Positions 1-5,855 of a stretch of DNA of 7,046 bases are shown piece after piece. Numbering within the stretch: the stretch's first letter is position 1; every line of letters begins with the position of its first letter. The DNA is from Alphaproteobacteria bacterium (GTDB lineage Bacteria; Pseudomonadota; Alphaproteobacteria; Reyranellales; Reyranellaceae): positions 1-7,046 of the forward strand of contig JABCYT010000170.1 in NCBI GenBank assembly GCA_013290035.1, read 5' to 3'. Position numbers and translations under genes: made by a program. Below the pieces are notes generated by a model. That model was not told the DNA's origin and did no database searches. It saw only the letters and a list, made by a program, of their open reading frames with translations.

Positions 1-1
1 C

Positions 2-559
2 CTGGTCGAGGCGACGCGCCATCGCAAGGTCATCGGCATCGGCGAGACCGGTCTCGACTTCTATTACGAGCACAGTCCGCGCGAGGAGCAGGCGGGAAGC
101 TTCCGCGCCCACATCGCCGCGGCGCGCCAGACCGGCCTGCCGCTGATCGTGCATACGCGCGATGCCGACCGGGAAACCGGCGACATCCTCGAGCAGGAAT
201 ACGCCCAGGGCGCCTTCCCGGGACTGATCCATTGCTTCAGCTCGGGCGCCGAGGTGGCGCGGCGGGCGCTGGCGCTTGGCCTGTATATTTCCATCTCGGG
301 TATCGTCACCTTCAAGGCGGCCGACAGCCTGCGCGCCATCGTCCGCGACATTCCGCTGGAGCGCCTGCTGGTCGAAACCGACGCGCCCTACCTCGCCCCC
401 GTGCCGAAACGCGGCAAGACCAACGAGCCCGCCTTCGTCGCCCACACCGCGGCCAAGGTCGCCGAACTCAAAGGCATCGGCTTGGCCGAACTCGAGGCGG
501 CGACCACGGACAATTTCTTTCGGCTGTTCGCCAAGGCGGAGCGCGCCACGTGCGGGTGA
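2..559 (+). CDS. tatD: TatD-family metal-dependent hydrolase, 5' end outside the window
   Basis: This is the C-terminal 185 residues of a TatD-type hydrolase, a TIM-barrel metal enzyme with DNase activity in studied members. The reading frame is open to the left edge of the window, so roughly the first 75 residues are missing, including the HxH metal motif expected near the N terminus. Counting from the first visible codon, the metal-binding landmarks are GETGLD (Glu15), IVHTRDAD (His51), HCFSSG (His77) and ETDAPYLAP (Asp127), in the family order and spacing. The C-terminal region has the usual helix ending in TTDNFFRLF. The gene overlaps the start of the next gene, which suggests co-transcription and translational coupling. 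The family is certain. The exact substrate (DNA 3' ends, D-tyrosyl-tRNA or other) cannot be read from sequence. Confidence 0.95.
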   Translation: MVEATRHRKVIGIGETGLDFYYEHSPREEQAGSFRAHIAAARQTGLPLIVHTRDADRETGDILEQEYAQGAFPGLIHCFSSGAEVARRALALGLYISISGIVTFKAADSLRAIVRDIPLERLLVETDAPYLAPVPKRGKTNEPAFVAHTAAKVAELKGIGLAELEAATTDNFFRLFAKAERATCG

Positions 560-1326
560 CGATCCTGGGCTGCGGGACGTCGGGCGGCGTACCAAGGGTA
601 GGGGGCAAGGACGGCGGTGGCGAATGGGGCCTGGCCAATCCGGCCGACCCGCGCAATCGCCGTCGCCGCTGCTCCATCCTCGTGCAGGCTCGCGGCCGGA
701 CCATCCTGGTCGACACCTCGCCCGACCTGCGTGCCCAGCTTCTGGACGCCGAGGTCGAGCGCGTCGACGCCGTGCTGTGGACGCACGAGCATGCCGACCA
801 GGTCCACGGCATCGACGACATGCGGCCCTACATGCTGCGCCAGGGACCGATCGAGGCCTGGTCGGACGAGCGCACCTACAGGATCCTGCTGGAGCGCTTC
901 CGCTACTGCTTCGAGGCCGAGGACGGCTTCTACAACCCCATCTACCGCCACCACCGCATCGACGGTCCGTTCCTGGCGGCCGGCCTGCCGGTCCGGCCGT
1001 GGATCCAGGACCATGGCATCGCGACGTCGCTTGGCTTTCGCTTCGGGCCGGTGGCCTATGCCAACGACGTGGTCACGCTCTCCGATGACGCTTTCGAGAT
1101 CATGCAAGGGGTCGAGGTGCTGATCGTCGACGCCATGCGGTTTCGCCCGCATCCGACCCACGCCCATCTCGACCGCGCCCTGGAATGGATCGAGCGGGTG
1201 CAGCCAAAGCAGGCTTTTTTGACCAATCTCCACGTCGATATGGACTATGCTGAGCTCGATCGGGTGACGCCGGCCCATGTCCGGCCTTGCCACGACGGGT
1301 TGGCCATTGAAGTGAATGGAGAATAA
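550..1326 (+). CDS. PhnP-like metallo-beta-lactamase-fold phosphodiesterase
   Basis: This 258-residue protein belongs to the PhnP/COG1235 branch of the metallo-beta-lactamase fold, whose members hydrolyse phosphodiesters such as cyclic ribose phosphates. The GTG start at 550 gives the family-typical N terminus MRVTILGCGTSGGVPR and has a GGAG 8 bases upstream (538-541). A second GTG at 556 overlaps the tatD stop as GTGA but would lose MR. The core metal motif is THEHADQ (His79, His81, Asp83, then Gln84 where HxHxDH has His). Later ligands can be placed at the His of QDHG, the Asp of YANDV, the His of THAHLD and the His of TNLH, as in PhnP. There is no phosphonate (phn) operon here, so a role in phosphonate breakdown is not implied. 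It probably forms an operon with tatD. Confidence 0.9.
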   Translation: MRVTILGCGTSGGVPRVGGKDGGGEWGLANPADPRNRRRRCSILVQARGRTILVDTSPDLRAQLLDAEVERVDAVLWTHEHADQVHGIDDMRPYMLRQGPIEAWSDERTYRILLERFRYCFEAEDGFYNPIYRHHRIDGPFLAAGLPVRPWIQDHGIATSLGFRFGPVAYANDVVTLSDDAFEIMQGVEVLIVDAMRFRPHPTHAHLDRALEWIERVQPKQAFLTNLHVDMDYAELDRVTPAHVRPCHDGLAIEVNGE

Positions 1327-1353
1327 TCCATTATTATCAGTTCGATAGAGGGC

Positions 1354-2046
1354 TTGTCTCATCTGCTCTGTGAGTGGAGACAAAAGGAGTCCGGTCGCCG
1401 CCTGTTCCTGATGGGCGCTGTTGCGGCCTGTCTGGTCGCGACACCGGCCCTGGCCGACGACAAACTCGACCCGGGCGGCCTTACTTTTCGCGACTTTTCC
1501 ACCAACGACAACGGCGCGAGCTTCGGCGGCCACGGCGACCCGATGATCGCCGGCGGTCCCAATCAGGTGTCGTCGAAGGTGGTGACCGTGGAAGGCGCCA
1601 ACGGTCTGGCGCGCATCCAGTTCAGCAGCATCCGTGTCGAGCTGGCGCTACCACTGGGCTGGCAGGCGACCGAGGACTGGGAACGTGGCGTCGCCTATAG
1701 CAGCGACAAGCGCTACCGCGTCCTCGTTTGGCGCGTCGACTTTGCCTACGAGGGGGTCAAGGACGCCGAGCACTATGCGGCCACCAAAGCGGGCACCATC
1801 CAGTCGCGGCGGCCGAGCGTGCAGGCCCAGGCCCGCAAGCTGGGCGACGGCATATTCCTGATCGTCTACGACAACGTCAAAGCGCAGGGCGACTCCGAAC
1901 CGAGAGTGGTGTTCGACCTGGTCATACAGAACCCGCGTGAGCCCAAGGAAGGCATCCTCCTGACCTTGGGTGTGCCGGCGGCTGACGCAGTGCGCGGCCT
2001 AAAGCTGATAGCATTATTAAAGCAGAATATGAAAGTTGTTTGGTAA
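1354..2046 (+). CDS. unrecognised, probably exported protein
   Basis: I do not recognise this 230-residue protein. The frame has a clear N-terminal export signal: GRRLFLMG followed by a hydrophobic run and the signal-peptidase-like site ALA-DD after residue 34, leaving about 196 mature residues. RRLFL resembles a Tat twin-arginine motif. VAAC at 23-26 could be read as a lipobox, which is less likely. The mature part has a Gly/Asp/Asn-rich stretch, then alternating beta-like strands (IRVELALPLGWQ, YRVLVWRVDF, GIFLIVYDN, VVFDLVIQN) and a basic C-terminal helix. The layout recalls small PsbP-like folds, but that is a guess. The start is uncertain. TTG 1354 is the only ordinary start upstream of the RR, yet AGAGGG ends 1 base before it. 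A good AAGGAG (1384-1389) lies inside the frame, 12 bases before CTG 1402 and 21 before ATG 1411. AT-rich sequence flanks both ends. Confidence 0.7.
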   Translation: MSHLLCEWRQKESGRRLFLMGAVAACLVATPALADDKLDPGGLTFRDFSTNDNGASFGGHGDPMIAGGPNQVSSKVVTVEGANGLARIQFSSIRVELALPLGWQATEDWERGVAYSSDKRYRVLVWRVDFAYEGVKDAEHYAATKAGTIQSRRPSVQAQARKLGDGIFLIVYDNVKAQGDSEPRVVFDLVIQNPREPKEGILLTLGVPAADAVRGLKLIALLKQNMKVVW

Positions 2047-2074
2047 ACTCTTATTAATTATAGTTTATCTATAT

Positions 2075-2101
2075 TTGTCATAATATATATTATACGATAA
2101 T
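2075..2101 (+). promoter_or_regulatory. candidate mazG promoter
   Basis: TTGTCA (2075-2080, 5 of 6 to TTGACA) and GATAAT (2096-2101, 5 of 6 to TATAAT) are separated by 15 bases, which is shorter than the ideal 17. The -10 lies about 20 bases before the mazG ATG. In so AT-rich a stretch chance matches are easy, so this is only a candidate. Confidence 0.35.
2080..2093. repeat. 14-base perfect palindrome
   Basis: ATAATATATATTAT equals its own reverse complement. It lies between the -35 and -10 candidates upstream of mazG and could be an operator or simply low-complexity AT sequence. Confidence 0.6.
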
Positions 2102-2105
2102 CGTA
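2093..2105. repeat. inverted repeat TACGAT-A-ATCGTA
   Basis: A perfect 6-base inverted repeat around a single A covers the candidate -10 box of mazG. It abuts the neighbouring AT palindrome. Its mixed composition makes it less trivially explained than a pure AT run, so a transcription-factor operator is possible. Confidence 0.6.
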
Positions 2106-2121
2106 GTCGAGGTCCGGTCTA

Positions 2122-2952
2122 ATGGCGCCCGAACGTCCCACGGCGGAATCGCTGCCGCGCGAGCCGATGGCCCGCCTTCTCGCCGTCATGGCGTGGCTGC
2201 GCGACCGCCAGCATGGCTGCCCGTGGGATGTCGATCAGACCTTCCGGACCATCGCGCCGTACACCATCGAGGAAGCCTACGAGGTGGCCGACGCCATCGA
2301 ACGGGACGACCTCGGTGCCCTCAAGGAAGAGCTGGGCGATCTCTTGCTGCAGGTCGTCTACCACGCCCAGATGGCACATGAGACCGGCGCCTTCGGCTTC
2401 GCCGACGTGGCAACAGCCATTGCCGACAAAATGGTCGACCGGCATCCGCACGTGTTCGGCGACGCCCGGGTCGCCACGGCCGAGGCCCAGACCGTGTCCT
2501 GGGAAGCCCGCAAGGCCGCCGAACGGGCAGCCAAGCCGGCGGGCAGTGAACCGGCCGGCGCCCTCGATGGGGTGGCGCGCGCCCTCCCCGCGCTCCTGCG
2601 GGCCGAAAAGATCCAGAAGCGGGCGGCCCGGGTGGGCTTTGATTGGAAGCAGACCGGTCCTGTCATCGACAAGATCGAGGAGGAGCTGGGCGAACTCAGA
2701 GCCGAGCTCGCGGCCGGCGATGTCGATCAAGTCCGCCTGAGCGACGAGCTGGGCGACGTTTTGTTCGCCGTGGCCAACCTCGCCCGCCACTGCCGGATCG
2801 ATCCCGAGGCGGCGCTGCGCGCCACCAACGACAAATTCGAGCGCCGCTTTCGCCATATCGAGCGGCGCCTGGCCGAAGTCGGCCGCAAACCGGCCGACGC
2901 TACCCTGGAGGAAATGGAAGCGCTTTGGCAGGAGGCCAAGACGCGCGTCTAG
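2122..2952 (+). CDS. mazG: MazG nucleoside triphosphate pyrophosphohydrolase
   Basis: MazG hydrolyses (d)NTPs to monophosphate and pyrophosphate in the cytosol, clearing aberrant nucleotides; in E. coli it also affects ppGpp-linked stress survival. The 276-residue length fits the full two-domain form. The N-terminal domain shows CPWD at 33-36, the EExxE metal site in EEAYE (Glu50, Glu51, Glu54) and EELGD (Glu70, Asp73), then RHPHVFG. The C-terminal domain repeats the pattern with EEELGEL and DELGDVLFAVANLARH, followed by NDKFERRFRHIE. The ATG has GAGG (2109-2112) 9 bases upstream. It is set apart from the preceding gene by an AT-rich spacer, so it probably has its own promoter. Its TAG stop overlaps, in CTAG, the stop of the convergent phosphatase gene. 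All catalytic residues appear intact. Confidence 0.97.
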   Translation: MAPERPTAESLPREPMARLLAVMAWLRDRQHGCPWDVDQTFRTIAPYTIEEAYEVADAIERDDLGALKEELGDLLLQVVYHAQMAHETGAFGFADVATAIADKMVDRHPHVFGDARVATAEAQTVSWEARKAAERAAKPAGSEPAGALDGVARALPALLRAEKIQKRAARVGFDWKQTGPVIDKIEEELGELRAELAAGDVDQVRLSDELGDVLFAVANLARHCRIDPEAALRATNDKFERRFRHIERRLAEVGRKPADATLEEMEALWQEAKTRV

Positions 2953-3788
2953 ACCCTCGCCTGGCTGGCCAGCAGCGGCAGCCGCACGGCCTCGAACAGC
3001 GCCCTCACCTGGGCCAGGGTCTGCAGATCGGCCGCCGCGATCAGGCCGGCATTGATCGGCTGCGCCGGCTCATAGGGCTGGCCGTCGAAACGCACGGCGT
3101 CACCGCCCGCCTCTGCGAGCATCAGCGTGCCGGCGGCATGATCCCACGGCTTGGTCGTGCGATAGAGGCTGAAGTCCACGGTACCGGAGAGGATATCCAG
3201 ATACTCGACACCGGCGCAGCGCGATGTCGACATATGCCCGAGCTGGCCGCGCACCGCCTGTGGCAGCTGGCGATCGAACTCCTTGCGGGCCTTGGCGCCG
3301 ACGAAGCCGATCAGCGGCCGATCGGACGGCGTGCCGTGCACCGGCGTTCCGTCCACGGCGACGCCCTGCCCTTTGAGCGCCACGGCCATCCGCCCGCGCG
3401 GCACGTCGAGGATCCAGCCGGCCACGGTCGATCTGTCCCGCACCAGGCAGACGATCATGGCGAAGCGGTCCCTGCCGGCGGCGAAGTTGGCAGTGCCGTC
3501 CAGCGGATCGACGATCCAGCAGGCCTCGCCGGGGCGACCGATCAGATCGACCAGGCCGGGGTCTTTCTCGACCGCCTCCTCGCCCACCACCGGGACGCCG
3601 GGCAGGATTCTGGCCAGGCCAACGGCGAGGCGCTGCTCGGCGGCCACGTCAGCCACGGTGACGACGTCGCCCGGGCGCTTGAAACGGATCTCTTCCTTGG
3701 AGAGCGTGCGAAAGCGCGGCAGCAGCTCCGCCGCCGCGGTCTCGCGCATCAGCTCGGCGACCCGGTGCGAATCGCCTGGGCTCAGCAC
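2949..3788 (-). CDS. inositol monophosphatase / CysQ-family phosphatase
   Basis: This 279-residue enzyme belongs to the lithium-sensitive, magnesium-dependent phosphatase family (inositol monophosphatase, CysQ bisphosphate nucleotidase, fructose-1,6-bisphosphatase-like). Metal-site motifs are in order: the VTVADVAAE region at about 43-51, GEEA with Glu70 and Glu71, DPLDGT at 94-99, and WDHAAG with Asp216. The GTG start lies 4 bases after the groES stop, which indicates co-translation from the groES message. No strong ribosome-binding site is visible, fitting coupling to groES. An internal ATG at codon 14 is the alternative but would trim a conserved helix. The substrate cannot be decided: inositol phosphate, adenosine 3',5'-bisphosphate and other sugar phosphates are all possible. 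The stop codon shares CTAG with mazG. Confidence 0.92.
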   Translation of the reverse strand: MLSPGDSHRVAELMRETAAAELLPRFRTLSKEEIRFKRPGDVVTVADVAAEQRLAVGLARILPGVPVVGEEAVEKDPGLVDLIGRPGEACWIVDPLDGTANFAAGRDRFAMIVCLVRDRSTVAGWILDVPRGRMAVALKGQGVAVDGTPVHGTPSDRPLIGFVGAKARKEFDRQLPQAVRGQLGHMSTSRCAGVEYLDILSGTVDFSLYRTTKPWDHAAGTLMLAEAGGDAVRFDGQPYEPAQPINAGLIAAADLQTLAQVRALFEAVRLPLLASQARV

Positions 3789-3792
3789 CGCG

Positions 3793-4080
3793 TCAGCCGA
3801 TCACCCCGAACAGGTCTTCTTCCTTCAGGATCACGTGCTCGACGCCGTCGAGCTTCACTTCGGTGCCCGACCACTTGCCGTAGATCACCTTGTCGCCGAC
3901 CTTCACGCCAAGCGGCTCCAGGCGGCCATCTTCCAGCCGCTTGCCTTTGCCGACCGCCACGACCTCGCCCTGCATGGGCTTTTCCTGGGCGGTGTCGGGA
4001 ATGATGATGCCGGCCTTGGTCTTGGTTTCGGCGGCCAACGGCTTGAGCAGGAGCCGGTCGTGCAAGGGCTTGAGTTTCAT
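3793..4080 (-). CDS. groES: GroES co-chaperonin (Cpn10)
   Basis: GroES forms the seven-membered lid of the GroEL folding chamber. This 95-residue protein has normal length and the usual parts: N-terminal [14 protein letters not shown], a mobile loop around 17-32 with the GroEL-contacting hydrophobic triplet III at 25-27 (GIIIPDTA), the roof hairpin around 45-58, and the C-terminal [13 protein letters not shown]. The ATG at 4080 was chosen over an in-frame start 15 codons upstream because it gives the canonical N terminus and has AAGGAA (4086-4091) 5 bases away. The loop has Ala23-Gly24 where most GroES proteins have Gly-Gly. No groEL is adjacent; the next gene downstream is a phosphatase gene. 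I see no CIRCE heat-shock element upstream. A groEL elsewhere in the genome is expected, so this may be a second groES copy. Confidence 0.96.
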   Translation of the reverse strand: MKLKPLHDRLLLKPLAAETKTKAGIIIPDTAQEKPMQGEVVAVGKGKRLEDGRLEPLGVKVGDKVIYGKWSGTEVKLDGVEHVILKEEDLFGVIG

Positions 4081-4112
4081 GATCTTTCCTTCGTCTGAAA
4101 TGGGCGGCTTAT

Positions 4113-4141
4113 AGATAGAAAGCACGGCCGGCGGGTGTCAA
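4113..4141 (-). promoter_or_regulatory. candidate groES promoter
   Basis: Reading leftward, TTGACA (4141-4136) is a perfect -35 box. After 17 bases comes CTATCT (4118-4113), one mismatch from the CTATAT form common as an alphaproteobacterial -10. The groES ATG is 32 bases further on. The hflX stop codon TGA (4140-4138) lies inside the -35 box. This would let groES and the phosphatase gene be expressed apart from hfq-hflX. Confidence 0.6.
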
Positions 4142-5487
4142 CGCGCGAGCCGCCGCTCGAACTGTGCCGAGGCGGCGGCGTCGAGGGCCACGGTCAACAG
4201 CGCCATCTCGCCGTCATCGCGGCGGCTGCGCACCTCGCCATGGCGGTAGAGCCAGGCGATCGTGGCGCCATCGCTCAGCGGCACGGAGACCTCGCGGGCT
4301 TCGCTCGCGCCGGCGAGGCAATCGCCGATCGCCTCGAGCAGCTGGTCGATCCCCTCGCCCGTCAGGGCTGAAACCGGGTATTGGCGAGCCCGCTCGGCGC
4401 CGGTGGCTGACCGGGTCTGCAGGGTGCGCCGCACATCCTCGGGCAGCGCATCGATCTTGTTCAGCGCCTCGATGAGCGGCGTGCCTTCGCCCTCGCCGAT
4501 CGCGCCCAGCTCGCGCAGCACCGTTTCGACATCGGCGCGCTGCTGCTCGGTCTCGGGATGGGAGATGTCGCGCACATGCATGATCAGGTCGGCCTCGACC
4601 ACCTCTTCCAGGGTCGCGCGGAAGGCCGCGACCAGATGGGTCGGCAGGTCGGAGACGAAGCCCACCGTGTCGGAGATCACGCAGCCCCTGCCGTTGGGCA
4701 GCTTGATCGAGCGCATGGTGGGATCGAGCGTGGCGAACAGGAGGTCCTTGGCCATCACGCCGGCGCCCGAAAGGCGATTGAACAGCGTCGACTTGCCGGC
4801 GTTGGTGTAGCCGACCAGGGCGACCGTCGGCAGCCGCGCCCTCTTGCGGCCGGCGCGATTGACGGCGCGCGTGCGGCGCACGCCCTCGAGGTCGCGCTTG
4901 ATCCGGACGATGCGCTCGCCGATCAGGCGGCGGTCGATCTCGATCTGCGATTCGCCGGGGCCGCCCAGGAAGCCGAAGCCGCCGCGCTGGCGTTCCAAGT
5001 GAGTCCACGATCGCACCAGGCGGCCGCGCTGATAGTCGAGGGCGGCCAGTTCGACCTGCAGCCGGCCTTCGTGCGTGCGGGCGCGGGCGCCGAAGATTTC
5101 CAGGATCAATCCCGTGCGGTCGATGACCTTGGCCTGCCACGCTTTCTCGAGATTGCGCTGCTGCACGGGCGTCAACTTGTCATCGACGATCACCAGGCCG
5201 ATGCCCTGCTCTTCCACGGCAGACTTCACACGCTCGACGACGCCCTTGCCGATCAGCGTGGCCGGCGTCAACCGGCGCAACGGCGCCGTCTCGGCCAGCC
5301 GCACGTCGAGGTCGATCGCCCGCGCAAGCCCGACCGCCTCCTCGAGCTTGGCATCGCGGTCGCGCTCCTCGCGGTGTGCACCGGACGCATACGGGCTCAG
5401 CACGGCGGCCACGGTTGCCGGCCGCACGGTGTCGAACGCCTTGCGCTTGCGCTTATCCTGTCCGTTTTGTTCGATGTCGTCGATCAA
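4138..5487 (-). CDS. hflX: HflX ribosome-associated GTPase
   Basis: HflX is a GTPase that binds the 50S subunit and splits stalled or idle ribosomes, notably under heat stress. The proposed protein has 449 residues. The N-terminal domain carries GKGVVERV and LTPVQQRNLE (106-115), then the linker with the glycine-rich GGPGESQIE (175-183). The GTPase domain has the P loop GYTNAGKST (226-234), DTVGF (273-277), NKID (343-346) and SAL (373-375). All nucleotide-binding motifs are intact. The open frame extends to an ATG at 5574, but that stretch lies entirely over hfq and reads like a shadow (rich in Ser, Arg and Cys). TTG at 5487, one base after the hfq stop, is the best start. The only visible help for initiation is coupling to hfq. 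The hfq-hflX pairing is widely conserved. Confidence 0.95.
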   Translation of the reverse strand: MIDDIEQNGQDKRKRKAFDTVRPATVAAVLSPYASGAHREERDRDAKLEEAVGLARAIDLDVRLAETAPLRRLTPATLIGKGVVERVKSAVEEQGIGLVIVDDKLTPVQQRNLEKAWQAKVIDRTGLILEIFGARARTHEGRLQVELAALDYQRGRLVRSWTHLERQRGGFGFLGGPGESQIEIDRRLIGERIVRIKRDLEGVRRTRAVNRAGRKRARLPTVALVGYTNAGKSTLFNRLSGAGVMAKDLLFATLDPTMRSIKLPNGRGCVISDTVGFVSDLPTHLVAAFRATLEEVVEADLIMHVRDISHPETEQQRADVETVLRELGAIGEGEGTPLIEALNKIDALPEDVRRTLQTRSATGAERARQYPVSALTGEGIDQLLEAIGDCLAGASEAREVSVPLSDGATIAWLYRHGEVRSRRDDGEMALLTVALDAAASAQFERRLAR

Positions 5488-5488
5488 G

Positions 5489-5737
5489 TCAGCCTGCTGC
5501 GTCGGCTTTGTCCCCGTCGAACAGCTGCACCGGCGTGACCGGCATGATGGTCGAAATCGCGTGCTTGTAGACAAGCTGCGAATGGCCGTCGCGGCGCAAC
5601 AGCACCGAGAAGTTGTCGAACCAGGTAACGATCCCCTGCAATTTCACACCGTTCACAAGGAAGATCGTGACGGGTGTCTTGTTCTTGCGCAGGTGGTTCA
5701 GGAAGACATCCTGAACGTTCTGTGCCTTTTCGCTCAT
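5489..5737 (-). CDS. hfq: Hfq RNA chaperone
   Basis: Hfq is a hexameric Sm-like protein that pairs small RNAs with mRNAs and affects their stability and translation. The 82-residue protein fits the short alphaproteobacterial form. The Sm1 region has VNGVKLQG (28-35) and FDNF (40-43); the Sm2 region has YKHAIST (57-63). Proximal-face RNA-binding residues match the known set: Gln9, Phe43, Lys58 and His59. The rim is basic (RKNK, 17-20). Distal-face positions correspond to Phe26, Lys32 and Gln34. The C-terminal tail is short and acidic ([10 protein letters not shown]). The ATG has AAGAGG (5746-5751) 8 bases upstream. The ATG is preceded by a 109-base non-coding stretch with a hairpin, and hflX follows directly. 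Confidence 0.98.
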   Translation of the reverse strand: MSEKAQNVQDVFLNHLRKNKTPVTIFLVNGVKLQGIVTWFDNFSVLLRRDGHSQLVYKHAISTIMPVTPVQLFDGDKADAAG

Positions 5738-5794
5738 GTTCTTGGCCTCTTGCTGGGCGGCCGGCTGCCAGTAAGGTTCGCCGGTTGGGAAGGC

Positions 5795-5812
5795 GCGGGT
5801 CTTTCTACCCGC
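5795..5812 (-). promoter_or_regulatory. hairpin in the hfq leader
   Basis: On the hfq sense strand, GCGGGT and ACCCGC form a perfect six-pair, mostly GC stem around the loop AGAAAG. It lies 57 bases before the hfq ATG and downstream of the candidate -10 box. No T run follows, so it does not look like an intrinsic terminator. It may be an mRNA leader structure. E. coli Hfq represses its own mRNA by binding the leader, so autoregulation is conceivable here. Confidence 0.5.
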
Positions 5813-5827
5813 TACCGAGTTAGAACG

Positions 5828-5855
5828 AATATAGGGAACGCTCGGTTCAAAGCAA
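5828..5855 (-). promoter_or_regulatory. weak candidate hfq promoter
   Basis: Reading leftward, TATATT (5833-5828, 5 of 6 to TATAAT; also readable as CTATAT one base upstream) is preceded by TTGCTT (5855-5850) with a 16-base spacer. The -10 is the most AT-rich spot in the gap. The -35 is poor, at 3 of 6. It overlaps the end of the HAD gene and would give a leader of roughly 85 bases. Confidence 0.35.

Larger units (their letters stand above)
2047..2121. other. AT-rich spacer before mazG
   Basis: This 75-base gap is strongly AT-rich while all surrounding coding sequence is GC-rich. The low GC begins about 30 bases earlier, within the end of the preceding gene. It holds two perfect inverted repeats and a candidate promoter (separate entries). 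I see no open frame and no GC-stem terminator with a T run. Confidence 0.85.

Noticed and set aside
388..1533. Minus-strand open frame of 381 codons
   Set aside because: It is antisense to tatD, the metallo-hydrolase gene and the next gene's start. It crosses gene borders and resembles no family.
1329..2019. 8-base direct repeat CATTATTA at 1329-1336 and 2012-2019 around the exported-protein gene
   Set aside because: It was considered as an insertion footprint, but the second copy is inside the coding end, no terminal inverted repeats or transposase are present, and the AT-rich context makes chance likely.
2643..4004. Plus-strand open frame of 453 codons
   Set aside because: It runs antisense across the phosphatase gene and into groES. 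It has shadow composition (rich in Arg, Gly, Ala and His) with no recognisable domain.
4081..4125. 15-codon N-terminal extension of groES
   Set aside because: It covers the candidate -10 box and the ribosome-binding site. The canonical GroES N terminus begins at 4080.
4558..5538. Plus-strand open frame of 326 codons
   Set aside because: It lies antisense to hflX, whose GTPase motifs are unmistakable, and is a by-product of high GC.
5488..5574. 29-codon upstream extension of hflX
   Set aside because: It lies wholly within hfq in another frame and has atypical Ser/Arg/Cys-rich composition. The TTG just after the hfq stop is a better start.
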